Below, one piece after another: positions 23,467-32,519 of a DNA stretch of 64,000 nucleotides. Numbering within the stretch: the stretch's first letter is position 1; the number at the start of each line of letters is the position of its first letter. Origin of the DNA: Nitrospina sp052156635 (GTDB taxonomy: Bacteria; Nitrospinota; Nitrospinia; Nitrospinales; Nitrospinaceae). The notes under the pieces are model-generated. The model had not been told where the DNA came from. It searched no databases and saw only the letters and a list, made by a program, of their open reading frames with translations. The translations under genes and the position numbers were made by a program. The stretch covers positions 248,001-312,000 of the forward strand of contig NZ_JBQKUO010000004.1 in assembly GCF_052156635.1 (NCBI RefSeq), written 5' to 3'.

Positions 23467-26400
23467 ATGTCGAAGAAGAATGAGCAAATTGGAGCGCAGG
23501 TCGGGGTCACCCTGATCGTTGCCCTTATCCTTTTGTTAGCTTGGGAGTATTTTCTCAAGCCACTCCTCTTTGGGGCTACCCTTTCCCAATCGGGGAATTA
23601 TTCGGTCTTCCAGCGGTGGGAATTCATAACCGCGTGCCTGGTGATCGTCTGCCTTTCCCTGATCATTCCTTTTCGAAAAATTCGGCAACTCCATGAAGAA
23701 GTCAAGCTGGTAGAAGAATCTTTGGCAGGGGAAAAAACCCTCTCCCGCATATTCTTTAGTGTGGACAATTCCATCTTGATTGTCGTGGACACCGCAAACC
23801 AGATTATGCAGGTCAATAAAAAAGCTCTCAAGTTTCTTGGCTATAAAGAAGAGGATTTGCTTGGAAAAGACTGGATGGCATTTCTCATCCGCAACAAGGA
23901 GCGTGAGGTATTGCGGCGCGAATTCATTGCTTTTGTAAACGACCCGTCGAAACAATTTAAAATGTTCACCACCCCCGTGCATGATAAATCAAACAAGGAG
24001 CATAGGGTCGAATGGCAAGCCGCCATGCTGAAGGATGAGCGGGATCAGGTGTATGGAACCATCATTTCCGGGCAGGACGTAACGGCACAGACATCCCTGA
24101 CAAAGGATTTGGAAACGATCAAATCCAAATATGATCCACAGATCAAAAAACTGACAAACGAGTTGAATGAAAACAAGCAGAAATACCACCAGGAAGCGAT
24201 CAAAACCGCTCATGCAAAAGCTCGTTTCAAGTTCTGGTTTGACCTGGAAAAAAACCTGCTTTCGTTGAAACCAAGCGATTTATCCAATCAGGATTATTTC
24301 AACCAAAAAATGAATCAGGTCCTTGAAGATTACGGAACTCTATCCAATGTGGACCATGGTTTCATCAATTTGATTTCCGAAGACGGTCAAACAATGAACA
24401 ACACGCACATCTGGGTTTCAGACGAACCTGACATGGAACCTGATTCGGACCCAATCAAATTGTCAACACTTCCCTGGTTGAACCAGAAACTAAACGACAG
24501 GGAAGCCTTGCACATACCAAACGTAGGGGAACTGCCCAAGGAAGCAGGCGCTGAAAAGAAATTTCTGAATAAACAGGGAGCGAAATCCCTGCTCCTCGTC
24601 CCACTGGTTTCAGATGAAAGCATTTTGGGATGCATTGGTTTCGAAACCATACATGAACAAAAATCTTGGGACTCGGATGAGGTCGAAATACTGAAAATCA
24701 TCGCCCGGCAAATGTCCAATCTATTACACCCTCCCCAAGGGGCCTCCGGTGGTGCGCCCACTATCGATAATAGTTTCGGCGACCCGGATTTGGACTGGAA
24801 TGAAGAAGAGCTGGGCCTTGGCTTTGACGAGCCTCTTAAGGATGATGACATCCTGGAACTACAGGGCCGAGTGGGTGAAGAGATCAAAGAACGAATTACC
24901 AGTCTTGAAACCGTAAAAACCGAACTTGAGAACAAGCTGAAACTCAGTAAAGCCAGCGAAGCCAATTTGAAATCGGCCCAAACCGAAATGGAAGAAAAAC
25001 TCCAGACCAAAACCCTGGAGCTGAAAAAGCTGAATAACCTTCTTGAACAGGAAAAGCTGACAAAGCAGAACCTTGAAGAGCAGATAAAGGCTTTACAGGA
25101 AAACGAAAACAATACCATTGGGAACGATGAGCAGCTTGAAGCCCTTCAGGCGAAACTGGAGGAAACTAAAAAAGCGAAAGAAGAACTTGAGTCCCAAATA
25201 TCAAACAAAGAAGAGTCCGCCCACAAAGAACTCGCCTCCAAGACCCAGGAACTTCAAAAACTAAAACAGGCTCTGCAAGATGAAAAGAAACTTCGAGAGG
25301 CCCTGCAAAGTCAAAAACCGGGCGAAGCGAAATCCGCACTCGCCACAAACCTGGAAAAACAGCTTTCCAACAAATCCATCGAACTGCAAAAGGTTCAGGC
25401 TCAACTTGAAAACGAGTTACGTACCAAAGAAAAACTGGAAGAAAAGGTAAAAATTGAGCACACGGTTTTGGAGAAGAAAATTGCAGACAGAGAAGCGGAA
25501 ATTGCAGAATTAAAATCGCAATTGGAATCAACGCAAAATTCCATATCGGAAAAAAATTATAAAGCTTCAAAGACACTCACCCAGAAAACCCCTGAAGTAG
25601 AAAATAAGAACGAAGCTCAAAGCTTTAAGAAAGAAATCGAAAATTTGAAAGCTCTTTTGGAAGAAAAAACCGTCCAATTGCAGAGTCTTCAAAAAGATTA
25701 CGAGGAATTCAGGGAAAATGCCCCATCCGAGGAAGAACTGGAAAACCTCCAGTCTCTGGTGGATTCCAAAGATCTGGAAATACAGCAGATTCAAGAGTCT
25801 CTGGACGAGGCCCATGTTGCTAAAAACTGGGTGGAAACCGAATATACCCAGCTTAAAAAGGACTTGGAAAAATACAAGGAAAACCTGGAAGTACTGGAAG
25901 CTTCCCGGACCCTGTTGGAATCGGATCTGGAGGAACTCCGAGGAATCCAGGACAAACTGGATTTGCAATCAGGTGAACTCAAGGAACTGAAGCATGACAT
26001 GGGCAATTTGGAAATAGCAAACCAGCAAATGCTAAAAGACCTGGAAGAGAAGAATTACCTGATAGAAGATCTCCAATACCAGAACCAGCGACTGGACAAA
26101 GTGGATCTGCCACTTTTCACCATGAACACACAGGGGACCATCATGTCGTGGAACCAGGGGGCCCAGGAATTGACTGGTTACCTGGAAGAGGCCGCCCAAG
26201 GGCAATCCTTGAGCTTCCTGTTCCCCCCGGGTGAGGAAATTGAATTGAAGAGAGATGTGCTTGATCCCCTCCAGGAGAAGGGTTCGGCGACTTTGATTCT
26301 TCCCCTGACGTTTGGTAATGGTTTGCAGGAAAACTGCCAGAAAGGGTTGATCAGCCTGGCTCTCTTTAAAAACGGAAATGAAGCCAAGGAAGCGTTTGGA

Positions 26401-28791
26401 GTTCTAGTTGACATTTCTCATGATCCAAAAGCCGATGAAGAAATCAAGCAATTGCGCGCAAAACTGGAAGGGGAATTGCAAAGCTTGAAGGAATTTGCGG
26501 AAACGGAAAAACAGGAAGTCAAAAATTATTATGACTCCATCCTGAAAAAGTCCGGGCTGGTTCCCATCATCCTTTCTACAGACTTCAAGATCCTCCAAGT
26601 CGGCCCGGATGGGGAATCCAATCTGGGTTGGAACAGGCAGGAGGTTGAAAACCGTAATTTCTTTGAGCACATCATGCCAGGTAAAGATTGGAAAGCGATG
26701 GAGAGTACGGCGCAGGAAACGCTAAAAGATAAGGGGATTTATCAGTTTGAAAATCTTACCCCCGCACACGATTCTGAGAAACGAACTCTCCTTTGGAACC
26801 TGATATTTGAGAAGGAGGGAGGAAAGGAGAACGCCCCCATCATCGCCATCGCGCAGGACATCCACGAAATGCGCGAACGCGAAAACAATATCAAACAAAG
26901 AGAAGCTCTCCTTTCATCCATTATCGACCAGGCGGTGGATGGCTTTGTCACCATTGACGAAAGCGGAATCATCCAGTCAATCAACAGCACGGCAGAAACG
27001 ATGTTCGGTTACAGCAGCGCGGAAGTTATCGGCCACAATGTCAGTATCCTGATGCCGGAACCTTACCGAAGCGAACATGGAAATTATCTTTCCCGTTATT
27101 TGCAAACGGGCAAAAGCAATTTGGTCGGAAAAGAGCCCAGGGAATTTCTGGGTCAACACAAGGATGGCTCGACTTTCCCTATGGAGATCGCAGTACGCGA
27201 AATTTATCAGGGTTACCGCCGCATGTTCGTAGGGATCATTCACGACGTCCGCAAACGTAAGGAATTTGAAATCGCTTCCATGGAGAACGAGGAAAAGTTC
27301 CGCAAGCTGATGGAAGCAGAGACCGACGCTATTCTGCTTGTCAACCTTTCGGACAACCAGTTACTGGACGGCAATGAAGCCGCAACCAAGCTTTTCGGAT
27401 ACGGCCGGGGTGAGCTGGGTAAACTGAAATACACCGACCTCGTGGTCAACGGGTCCAGTTCAGAATTTTCCGGGGGAACCCAGGGAAGCGCATTGGGCCT
27501 GCATCCGCGGAAAAAAAGCAATCTCGCCCACTTTACAAAAAGAGACGGTACCGTTTTTTCTGCACAGGTGGTCATAAGTTCCTTCCTTGTTCAAAACGAA
27601 AAGCTGAGCCTGAATATTATAAGAGACGTCACACCGCAGATTCGTGCAGAGGAAACCATTCAGGAAAGTGAGCGACACTTGAACGATATTCTGAACCAGG
27701 CTTCCCTGCCCATTTACATCAAGGATATGAACGGGCGTTACCTGCTTGCCAATACGGCGTTTCAGAAACTCTTCCATGTCCGGCGCGACCAGTTAATAGG
27801 GAAATCCGACCATGAAATTTTTCCTGCAGATATTGCCGATATACTCTCCGAATCCGATCGGCAAGCACTGGACAAAGGACAGAATGTCGAATCACAGGAT
27901 TCCATTCTGCACGATGATGGAATCCACAATTACACAATGATCAAGCATCCCATGCGAAATTCGTCCGGCATCCTTTACGGGGTTTGCGGTGTTTTGAACG
28001 ACAACACCAATCGGAATCGACTGGAGTCAGAACTGGCCCGCATGAAAACCGAGTTTCAGGAAAGAATGGATTACTACCTCCAGTCCATGAACCAGCACCA
28101 CGAAAAGCAAATTGCTTCAGAACGCTCTGCGGCCGCCACCCAGGTTCTTCTTGGACTTGCAAACCAGATCACCAACCCAATCCAGGGAATTCAGAATATT
28201 CTGGAACAGCTCAGTGACCGGGCCGCAATGGAGGAAATACATAAAGGGCTCATGATGGTTGCTCTCAACGAATGCCGCCGCATTGCGGATTTCAGCGAAC
28301 GGTTACAGCGATGCGAAATCCCTCCGCTTGGGGAACCGGAGGCAATTGACCTTCATGAATTGTTGAGAGAGATTTTGAAGGAACCCAACATCGTTCCTCA
28401 GGACGGCTCCATCCGTCTTGAAGAGCAATCCTTTTCAAATTTGAGAACGGTCCAGGGTAATGCGGCGCAATTGAAGCTTGCATTCGAACACCTGTTCCGC
28501 AACGCCGTGGAGGCAACTTCTGGCGAAAACGGGAAAATTGTCCTTGCCACCGAACAGCTGGAAGACAAGGTCAAAGTCCATATCCAGGATACGGGTTGCG
28601 GTATTCCGGAAGAGATCCGTGATCGTATTTTTGACCCCTTCTTCACCACCAAGAAAGCCGGCAAGCGGGCCGGCCTGGGCTTAATGATGGTGCTTGGTGT
28701 GGTCAAAAATCACGGAGGAGATATCGACATTCGCAGTGAAACTGGAAAGGGAACCACAGTCACCCTGACCCTTCCCATGAAACAAAAATAG
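23467..28791 (+). CDS. giant multi-PAS/GAF sensor protein with a histidine-kinase ATPase domain lacking the phosphoacceptor His
   Basis: 1774 residues. Two membrane helices (about 12-34 and 52-70), PAS1 (about 90-210), GAF (about 265-420), a coiled coil of about 400 residues (465-875), then five more PAS-type modules (about 880-980, 1020-1140, 1150-1265, 1275-1390, 1400-1515). The 1150-1265 module closely follows FixL (MPEPYRSEHGNYLSRYLQTG) with H1204 at the FixL haem-ligand position. The C-terminus has a kinase-type ATPase: FRNAVEAT, DTGCGIPEEI, FDPFFTTKKAG, GLGLMMV. The H-box reads LANQITNP, so N1566 stands where His is expected in AHEINNP. It may be a catalytically inert partner, or it may phosphorylate something else. 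A clean terminator follows. Confidence 0.85.
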   Translation: MSKKNEQIGAQVGVTLIVALILLLAWEYFLKPLLFGATLSQSGNYSVFQRWEFITACLVIVCLSLIIPFRKIRQLHEEVKLVEESLAGEKTLSRIFFSVDNSILIVVDTANQIMQVNKKALKFLGYKEEDLLGKDWMAFLIRNKEREVLRREFIAFVNDPSKQFKMFTTPVHDKSNKEHRVEWQAAMLKDERDQVYGTIISGQDVTAQTSLTKDLETIKSKYDPQIKKLTNELNENKQKYHQEAIKTAHAKARFKFWFDLEKNLLSLKPSDLSNQDYFNQKMNQVLEDYGTLSNVDHGFINLISEDGQTMNNTHIWVSDEPDMEPDSDPIKLSTLPWLNQKLNDREALHIPNVGELPKEAGAEKKFLNKQGAKSLLLVPLVSDESILGCIGFETIHEQKSWDSDEVEILKIIARQMSNLLHPPQGASGGAPTIDNSFGDPDLDWNEEELGLGFDEPLKDDDILELQGRVGEEIKERITSLETVKTELENKLKLSKASEANLKSAQTEMEEKLQTKTLELKKLNNLLEQEKLTKQNLEEQIKALQENENNTIGNDEQLEALQAKLEETKKAKEELESQISNKEESAHKELASKTQELQKLKQALQDEKKLREALQSQKPGEAKSALATNLEKQLSNKSIELQKVQAQLENELRTKEKLEEKVKIEHTVLEKKIADREAEIAELKSQLESTQNSISEKNYKASKTLTQKTPEVENKNEAQSFKKEIENLKALLEEKTVQLQSLQKDYEEFRENAPSEEELENLQSLVDSKDLEIQQIQESLDEAHVAKNWVETEYTQLKKDLEKYKENLEVLEASRTLLESDLEELRGIQDKLDLQSGELKELKHDMGNLEIANQQMLKDLEEKNYLIEDLQYQNQRLDKVDLPLFTMNTQGTIMSWNQGAQELTGYLEEAAQGQSLSFLFPPGEEIELKRDVLDPLQEKGSATLILPLTFGNGLQENCQKGLISLALFKNGNEAKEAFGVLVDISHDPKADEEIKQLRAKLEGELQSLKEFAETEKQEVKNYYDSILKKSGLVPIILSTDFKILQVGPDGESNLGWNRQEVENRNFFEHIMPGKDWKAMESTAQETLKDKGIYQFENLTPAHDSEKRTLLWNLIFEKEGGKENAPIIAIAQDIHEMRERENNIKQREALLSSIIDQAVDGFVTIDESGIIQSINSTAETMFGYSSAEVIGHNVSILMPEPYRSEHGNYLSRYLQTGKSNLVGKEPREFLGQHKDGSTFPMEIAVREIYQGYRRMFVGIIHDVRKRKEFEIASMENEEKFRKLMEAETDAILLVNLSDNQLLDGNEAATKLFGYGRGELGKLKYTDLVVNGSSSEFSGGTQGSALGLHPRKKSNLAHFTKRDGTVFSAQVVISSFLVQNEKLSLNIIRDVTPQIRAEETIQESERHLNDILNQASLPIYIKDMNGRYLLANTAFQKLFHVRRDQLIGKSDHEIFPADIADILSESDRQALDKGQNVESQDSILHDDGIHNYTMIKHPMRNSSGILYGVCGVLNDNTNRNRLESELARMKTEFQERMDYYLQSMNQHHEKQIASERSAAATQVLLGLANQITNPIQGIQNILEQLSDRAAMEEIHKGLMMVALNECRRIADFSERLQRCEIPPLGEPEAIDLHELLREILKEPNIVPQDGSIRLEEQSFSNLRTVQGNAAQLKLAFEHLFRNAVEATSGENGKIVLATEQLEDKVKVHIQDTGCGIPEEIRDRIFDPFFTTKKAGKRAGLGLMMVLGVVKNHGGDIDIRSETGKGTTVTLTLPMKQK

Positions 28792-28802
28792 GCCCGAAAA
28801 CA

Positions 28803-28841
28803 AAAACCCCCTGCCGGGTTCAACCGGCAGGGGTTTTTTTT
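28803..28841 (+). terminator. rho-independent terminator of the giant sensor gene
   Basis: ACCCCCTGCCGG pairs with CCGGCAGGGGT around a GTTCAA loop, followed by a run of T. It lies 12 bases after the stop codon. Confidence 0.92.
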
Positions 28842-29438
28842 ATTGCCTGGAAGACAACTATTCCTTTTGGCGACCGCCCCCCTTCCCCATTCAAATCCGG
28901 ATTTCACGAGGAAAAAACCCGGTCAATTCAGGCAAATACCACGAATTCGGTTTCGGTTCATTCGGGACTGGATGGCCTGCAAAACAGGGGACGGCACCTG
29001 CTGCGGTGGTGGAGAAGAAAGGCCGTCCCGGATTTTCAGGGATTCCGCCAGGCTAAGCGGTTTGGCCCAAAAAGCTTTATCCCAAAGGGGTTTTGGAGAT
29101 TTCGAGGTCATAAATTTTTAAAAATTCCGGTTGAGATTCCGCCTAGATTCATAGATTTAGATTCAAAAAATAACCGTTTGTTTCGCCCAAATCAAGCATT
29201 TCGGCAAATTTTTTAGTCCCCCTCCCCCGCTTCCCCGCAAAGCGGATGGCTGATTTAAAATTAAAATTTTTTAATATTCCTTTAACCCTTATTTAATTCT
29301 CAATTCTTATTATGACAATAGATAAAGGGGGGACTTCATATTCTGTCCCGCGCAATCATTTAAATCATAAAGTACCCGGCCCCGACTGCCGGTAACAAAT
29401 AAATCAGGCTCCGCCCACCTAAGCTGAAGGAGGTAATC
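28842..29438. other. 597-base intergenic region, AT-rich in its second half
   Basis: No open frame with believable composition. The part at 29120-29340 is very AT-rich and may hold the promoter of the small gene that follows. A CCGGC...GCCGG hairpin lies near 29380. Nothing else recognised. Confidence 0.4.
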
Positions 29439-29645
29439 ATGCTATATCCGGTTAAAGTCTTCGGTCGCAACGGTAAATTAAAAAAAGAAGTATCCACGCA
29501 GGCCCTCAGCAAAAAATACTGGGAAAGCTTTTTCGATCCGGAAAAGAAAAACCTCCAGATCAAGCCGAAAGACGTAAATCGCAAACTACTGAACGAAATG
29601 TACGGTGGGCTGGAATACGAAGACCACTTTTACAGCGAAGATTGA
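29439..29645 (+). CDS. small basic/acidic protein of unknown function
   Basis: 68 residues with a near-perfect ribosome binding site (AAGGAGG, six bases before ATG 29439), a long AT-rich upstream region and a terminator 57 bases behind. It is therefore a free-standing, probably well-translated gene. The sequence is charged and helical in the first part (NGKLKKEVSTQALSKKYWES), with an acidic tyrosine-rich end (YEDHFYSED). No Cys, signal or membrane segment. No family recognised; it could be a lineage-specific small cytoplasmic protein. Confidence 0.72.
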   Translation: MLYPVKVFGRNGKLKKEVSTQALSKKYWESFFDPEKKNLQIKPKDVNRKLLNEMYGGLEYEDHFYSED

Positions 29646-29702
29646 TTTTCTCCAGAGTCCAATCCTGCCAAGGACAGGGCTCACTCCTCCCCAGAGGTCA
29701 GG

Positions 29703-29736
29703 CCCCTCTCTTCCACAGGAAGAGGGGGGTTTCTCT
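29703..29736 (+). terminator. rho-independent terminator after the 68-residue protein gene
   Basis: CCCCTCTCTTCC pairs with GGAAGAGGGGGG around ACA, followed by TTTCTCTTTT. Confidence 0.8.
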
Positions 29737-29851
29737 TTTCAGGCCCCTTCCCCTGCACCGTCTCCATTATCTTTTTTTCATTTAAGCCGAATCCTTGTAC
29801 GAGGGCGTGCATCTTAAGCGCAACCCGGATAGTCCGGTAAAGGACATTCTC

Positions 29852-30151
29852 ATGACGACAAAAAGCCTCATTCGAAACCAGAAGTTTCTATGGACCGCAC
29901 TGTTCACCTTGTGCTTTGCGACCATGGTGGGCTTTTCTCCCTACCTGCACAGTCATGAATTTGACCTGAAAGACCTGCATCAGGATTGCTCTCCCTGCCA
30001 CTTTTCACATTCCAATGCGGGGCTGATCCCCACCCTCGCACCGTTGAATGTGGATTTTGGTACCGTTTCCCAGATCATTTTCTACCAGGAAACGCATTCC
30101 AAGCTAATCTCCACCCGCCACTCCGGAAGAAGCCCTCCCCTTCACTCCTGA
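29852..30151 (+). CDS. small His/Cys-rich membrane or secreted protein at the head of a metal-uptake operon
   Basis: 99 residues from ATG 29852. A hydrophobic helix at about 10-30 acts as signal or anchor. After it come LHSHEFDLKDLHQDC and CSPCHFSHS, a cluster of His and two Cys. CSPCH also fits the CxxCH haem-attachment pattern, but in this setting metal handling is likelier; the layout recalls DUF2946-type proteins found near metal transporters. The C-terminus has three further His. Next in line are a porin-like gene, znuA-like and znuB-like genes, all on the same strand. Confidence 0.65.
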   Translation: MTTKSLIRNQKFLWTALFTLCFATMVGFSPYLHSHEFDLKDLHQDCSPCHFSHSNAGLIPTLAPLNVDFGTVSQIIFYQETHSKLISTRHSGRSPPLHS

Positions 30152-30261
30152 ACATTCAAGGTTTTTGATCCACGATCATTCACCGCAACGCCCGTGCTGC
30201 GACCGGCATTTCCGGACGCGTGGCATTCCCTGCGTGTTGCAAACAAATTCAGGAGTTTTGC

Positions 30262-31560
30262 ATGAATCCGCTCAAGCTCTCCGTTATGGTGTGGAGTGCC
30301 TGCCTGCTGGCGAGTTCCGCCTGGGCCCAGGAAGCAACCACCGATACGGAAACGTACAAACTCGAACAACAGATCAAACGACTGGAACGGCGCATCAAAA
30401 AGCTGGAGACCCAGCCATCCGGGCCCACCGCGCCGCAACAGGCCCCCGGCACCCAGCCATCCGGCACCACCACGCCGGATATTTACAAGAATCTGCCAAA
30501 AGGAACCGGCAGTTCCGCCGACTCCTCATTCTCCACCGCCACAGGGTTGTCGAGGTTTTTCAACCCGGCCATATCCGTCAACGGCCTGTTTCTCGGACAG
30601 TACAGGTCCATTGGAAACGCCGATCCCAACAACGAAAACTCGACCGGCTTCAAAATCCAGGAGATGGAACTTCAATTCACCGCCAACGTAGACACCTATC
30701 TCCGCGCCAATTTCCGTGCCACTTTCGAAGGCGACGAAGTGGGAATCGAGGAATCCTTCATTGATGCGTTGCTGATGGACAGGCTGGCTCTTCGTGCTGG
30801 AAAATTTTATACCAGCTTTGGCAAGCACAACCTGCTTCACACCCATCAGTTTCCATTCATTGACCAGCCCCTGGTCAATGAAACCCTGTTTGGGGACGAA
30901 GGCCTGCTTGAGGTCGGCGTGGGAACCAGTTATCTTGTACCGGTGCCCTGGTACTCGGAAGCCATATTTCAAGTGGTCCAGGGAGACAATGAACTTCAAT
31001 TCAATGGTCCATTGAATAACGATTTTCTCTATCTGGCACACCTGAAAAACCTGTGGGACCTGGACGAGGAAACCACGCTGGAATTGGGAGGCTCCTTCGC
31101 CACCGGACGCAACCAGGCGGGAGCCCAGGCCGGTTCCGGGCGCGGCCGCACCAACCTGGTGGGAGGCAACATGACGGTCAAATGGAATCCCGCCAAGCGG
31201 TCGCGTTACAAAACACTCATCTGGCAGACGGAGTACATCGGCTCCTTTCAGCAGACCGGCACCAATCCCGTCACCAACGTCGCCAACCCGGACCTCAACC
31301 GGGGCGGCATGTACAGCATGGTGCAGTACCAGTTTCTGGAACGCTGGTGGGTGCAGGGCCGTTACGACTACGTCGGCTTCCATCAGCCGCAACACTTTGA
31401 CGACTCGTACCGCTGGTCCGCGCTCGTCGGTTACGTGCCGAGCGAGTTCTCCGCCATCCGCCTGCAGTACAATTATCTCGACCAGGGATTCTCGGAGGAA
31501 CAACAGGTACTGTTGCAGTTGAACTTCTCGATGGGTTCCCATCCCGCACACACGTATTGA
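30262..31560 (+). CDS. putative outer-membrane beta-barrel (porin-like) protein of a zinc operon
   Basis: 432 residues from ATG 30262 (CAGGAG seven bases upstream). A signal peptide ends in SSAWAQ. A short coiled coil follows (LEQQIKRLERRIKKLE), then a Pro/Thr linker, and from about residue 100 on alternating amphipathic strands to a C-terminal aromatic-rich end (LNFSMGSHPAHTY). This is the plan of coiled-coil-tethered porins. Lying directly upstream of znuA-like, with 11 bp between stop and start, it would let zinc or a zinc chelate cross the outer membrane. No TonB box seen. Confidence 0.72.
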   Translation: MNPLKLSVMVWSACLLASSAWAQEATTDTETYKLEQQIKRLERRIKKLETQPSGPTAPQQAPGTQPSGTTTPDIYKNLPKGTGSSADSSFSTATGLSRFFNPAISVNGLFLGQYRSIGNADPNNENSTGFKIQEMELQFTANVDTYLRANFRATFEGDEVGIEESFIDALLMDRLALRAGKFYTSFGKHNLLHTHQFPFIDQPLVNETLFGDEGLLEVGVGTSYLVPVPWYSEAIFQVVQGDNELQFNGPLNNDFLYLAHLKNLWDLDEETTLELGGSFATGRNQAGAQAGSGRGRTNLVGGNMTVKWNPAKRSRYKTLIWQTEYIGSFQQTGTNPVTNVANPDLNRGGMYSMVQYQFLERWWVQGRYDYVGFHQPQHFDDSYRWSALVGYVPSEFSAIRLQYNYLDQGFSEEQQVLLQLNFSMGSHPAHTY

Positions 31561-31571
31561 GGAAGAATACG

Positions 31572-32519
31572 ATGAGAGGAGACGGCAACTCACAATCGTA
31601 CAAATATCGGCTTCCAGTGGCGGTTTTCGGGATCGCGCTCCTGCTTTTGCTGAGCGCGGTCCCGGCCCACGCCGCGATGAAGGTCGTCACCACCACCGAG
31701 GACATTGCATCGCTTGTCCGCGAGGTGGGTGGAAACCGTGTGGAAGTCGCCAGTCTCACACGCGGCTATCAGGACGCGCACTTCGTGCAGGCCAAACCGA
31801 GCCTCATGGTCACCCTGCACGATGCGGATCTCCTGATTTACCAGGGGCTCGATCTGGAGGTGGGCTGGTTGCCCCTGTTGATCCAGGGAGCGCGCAATTC
31901 AAAAATCCGGTTCGGCGAACCGGGCCTGCTCGACATGTCGCTGGCTGTCGATCCCATCCAGATACCCACAGGTCCGGTGGACAGGTCGATGGGCGATGTC
32001 CATCCCTTCGGCAACCCACACTACACGCTGGATCCGGAAAACATAAAACCCATGGTGTTCCTGCTTGCAGATCACCTTGCCAAACTCGACCCGGAACACG
32101 AAAGCGAATTCGAATCCAACCGCGACCGGTTTGTGAAGCGCTTCAAGGAAAAACTCAACCAATGGAAGCGAATCATGGACCCGGTTAAAGGGGCACGGCT
32201 CGTCACCTACCACCGTACATGGGATTACTTTCTTCAGCGGTTCGGTATCGAATCGATCGGTACCGTCGAGGTGAAACCCGGGGTCCAGCCCACTCCCGCT
32301 CACCTCGCCCAACTGGCGGAGAAAATGAAATCGCAAAAAGTGACGATCATTTTACAGGCCAGTTATTACCGTCTTCGTTTTTCAGAGCTGCTTGCAGGAA
32401 AAACCGGAGCGCGTATCCTCAGCCTGCCTCCGGGGGTTGGGGGCGTGCCTGAAGCCCGGAGCACAATCGATTTTTTCGACTTTCTGGTTCGCCAGATAAA
32501 CGGAGCCCTTCAACCATGA
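31572..32519 (+). CDS. zinc/manganese ABC transporter substrate-binding protein (ZnuA-like)
   Basis: 315 residues from ATG 31572, with GAGGAAG upstream; a TTG overlapping the previous stop is less likely. A signal peptide ends near AVPAHA. Cluster A-I family motifs: VVTTTEDIASLVREVGG, QDAHFVQAKPS with the first ligand His, GNPHYTLDPEN with the second His, and VTYHRTWDYFLQRFG with the third. The long His-rich loop of Gram-negative ZnuA is missing. It captures Zn2+ or Mn2+ in the periplasm for the ZnuB-like permease encoded next, with an ATGA overlap. Confidence 0.88.
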   Translation: MRGDGNSQSYKYRLPVAVFGIALLLLLSAVPAHAAMKVVTTTEDIASLVREVGGNRVEVASLTRGYQDAHFVQAKPSLMVTLHDADLLIYQGLDLEVGWLPLLIQGARNSKIRFGEPGLLDMSLAVDPIQIPTGPVDRSMGDVHPFGNPHYTLDPENIKPMVFLLADHLAKLDPEHESEFESNRDRFVKRFKEKLNQWKRIMDPVKGARLVTYHRTWDYFLQRFGIESIGTVEVKPGVQPTPAHLAQLAEKMKSQKVTIILQASYYRLRFSELLAGKTGARILSLPPGVGGVPEARSTIDFFDFLVRQINGALQP

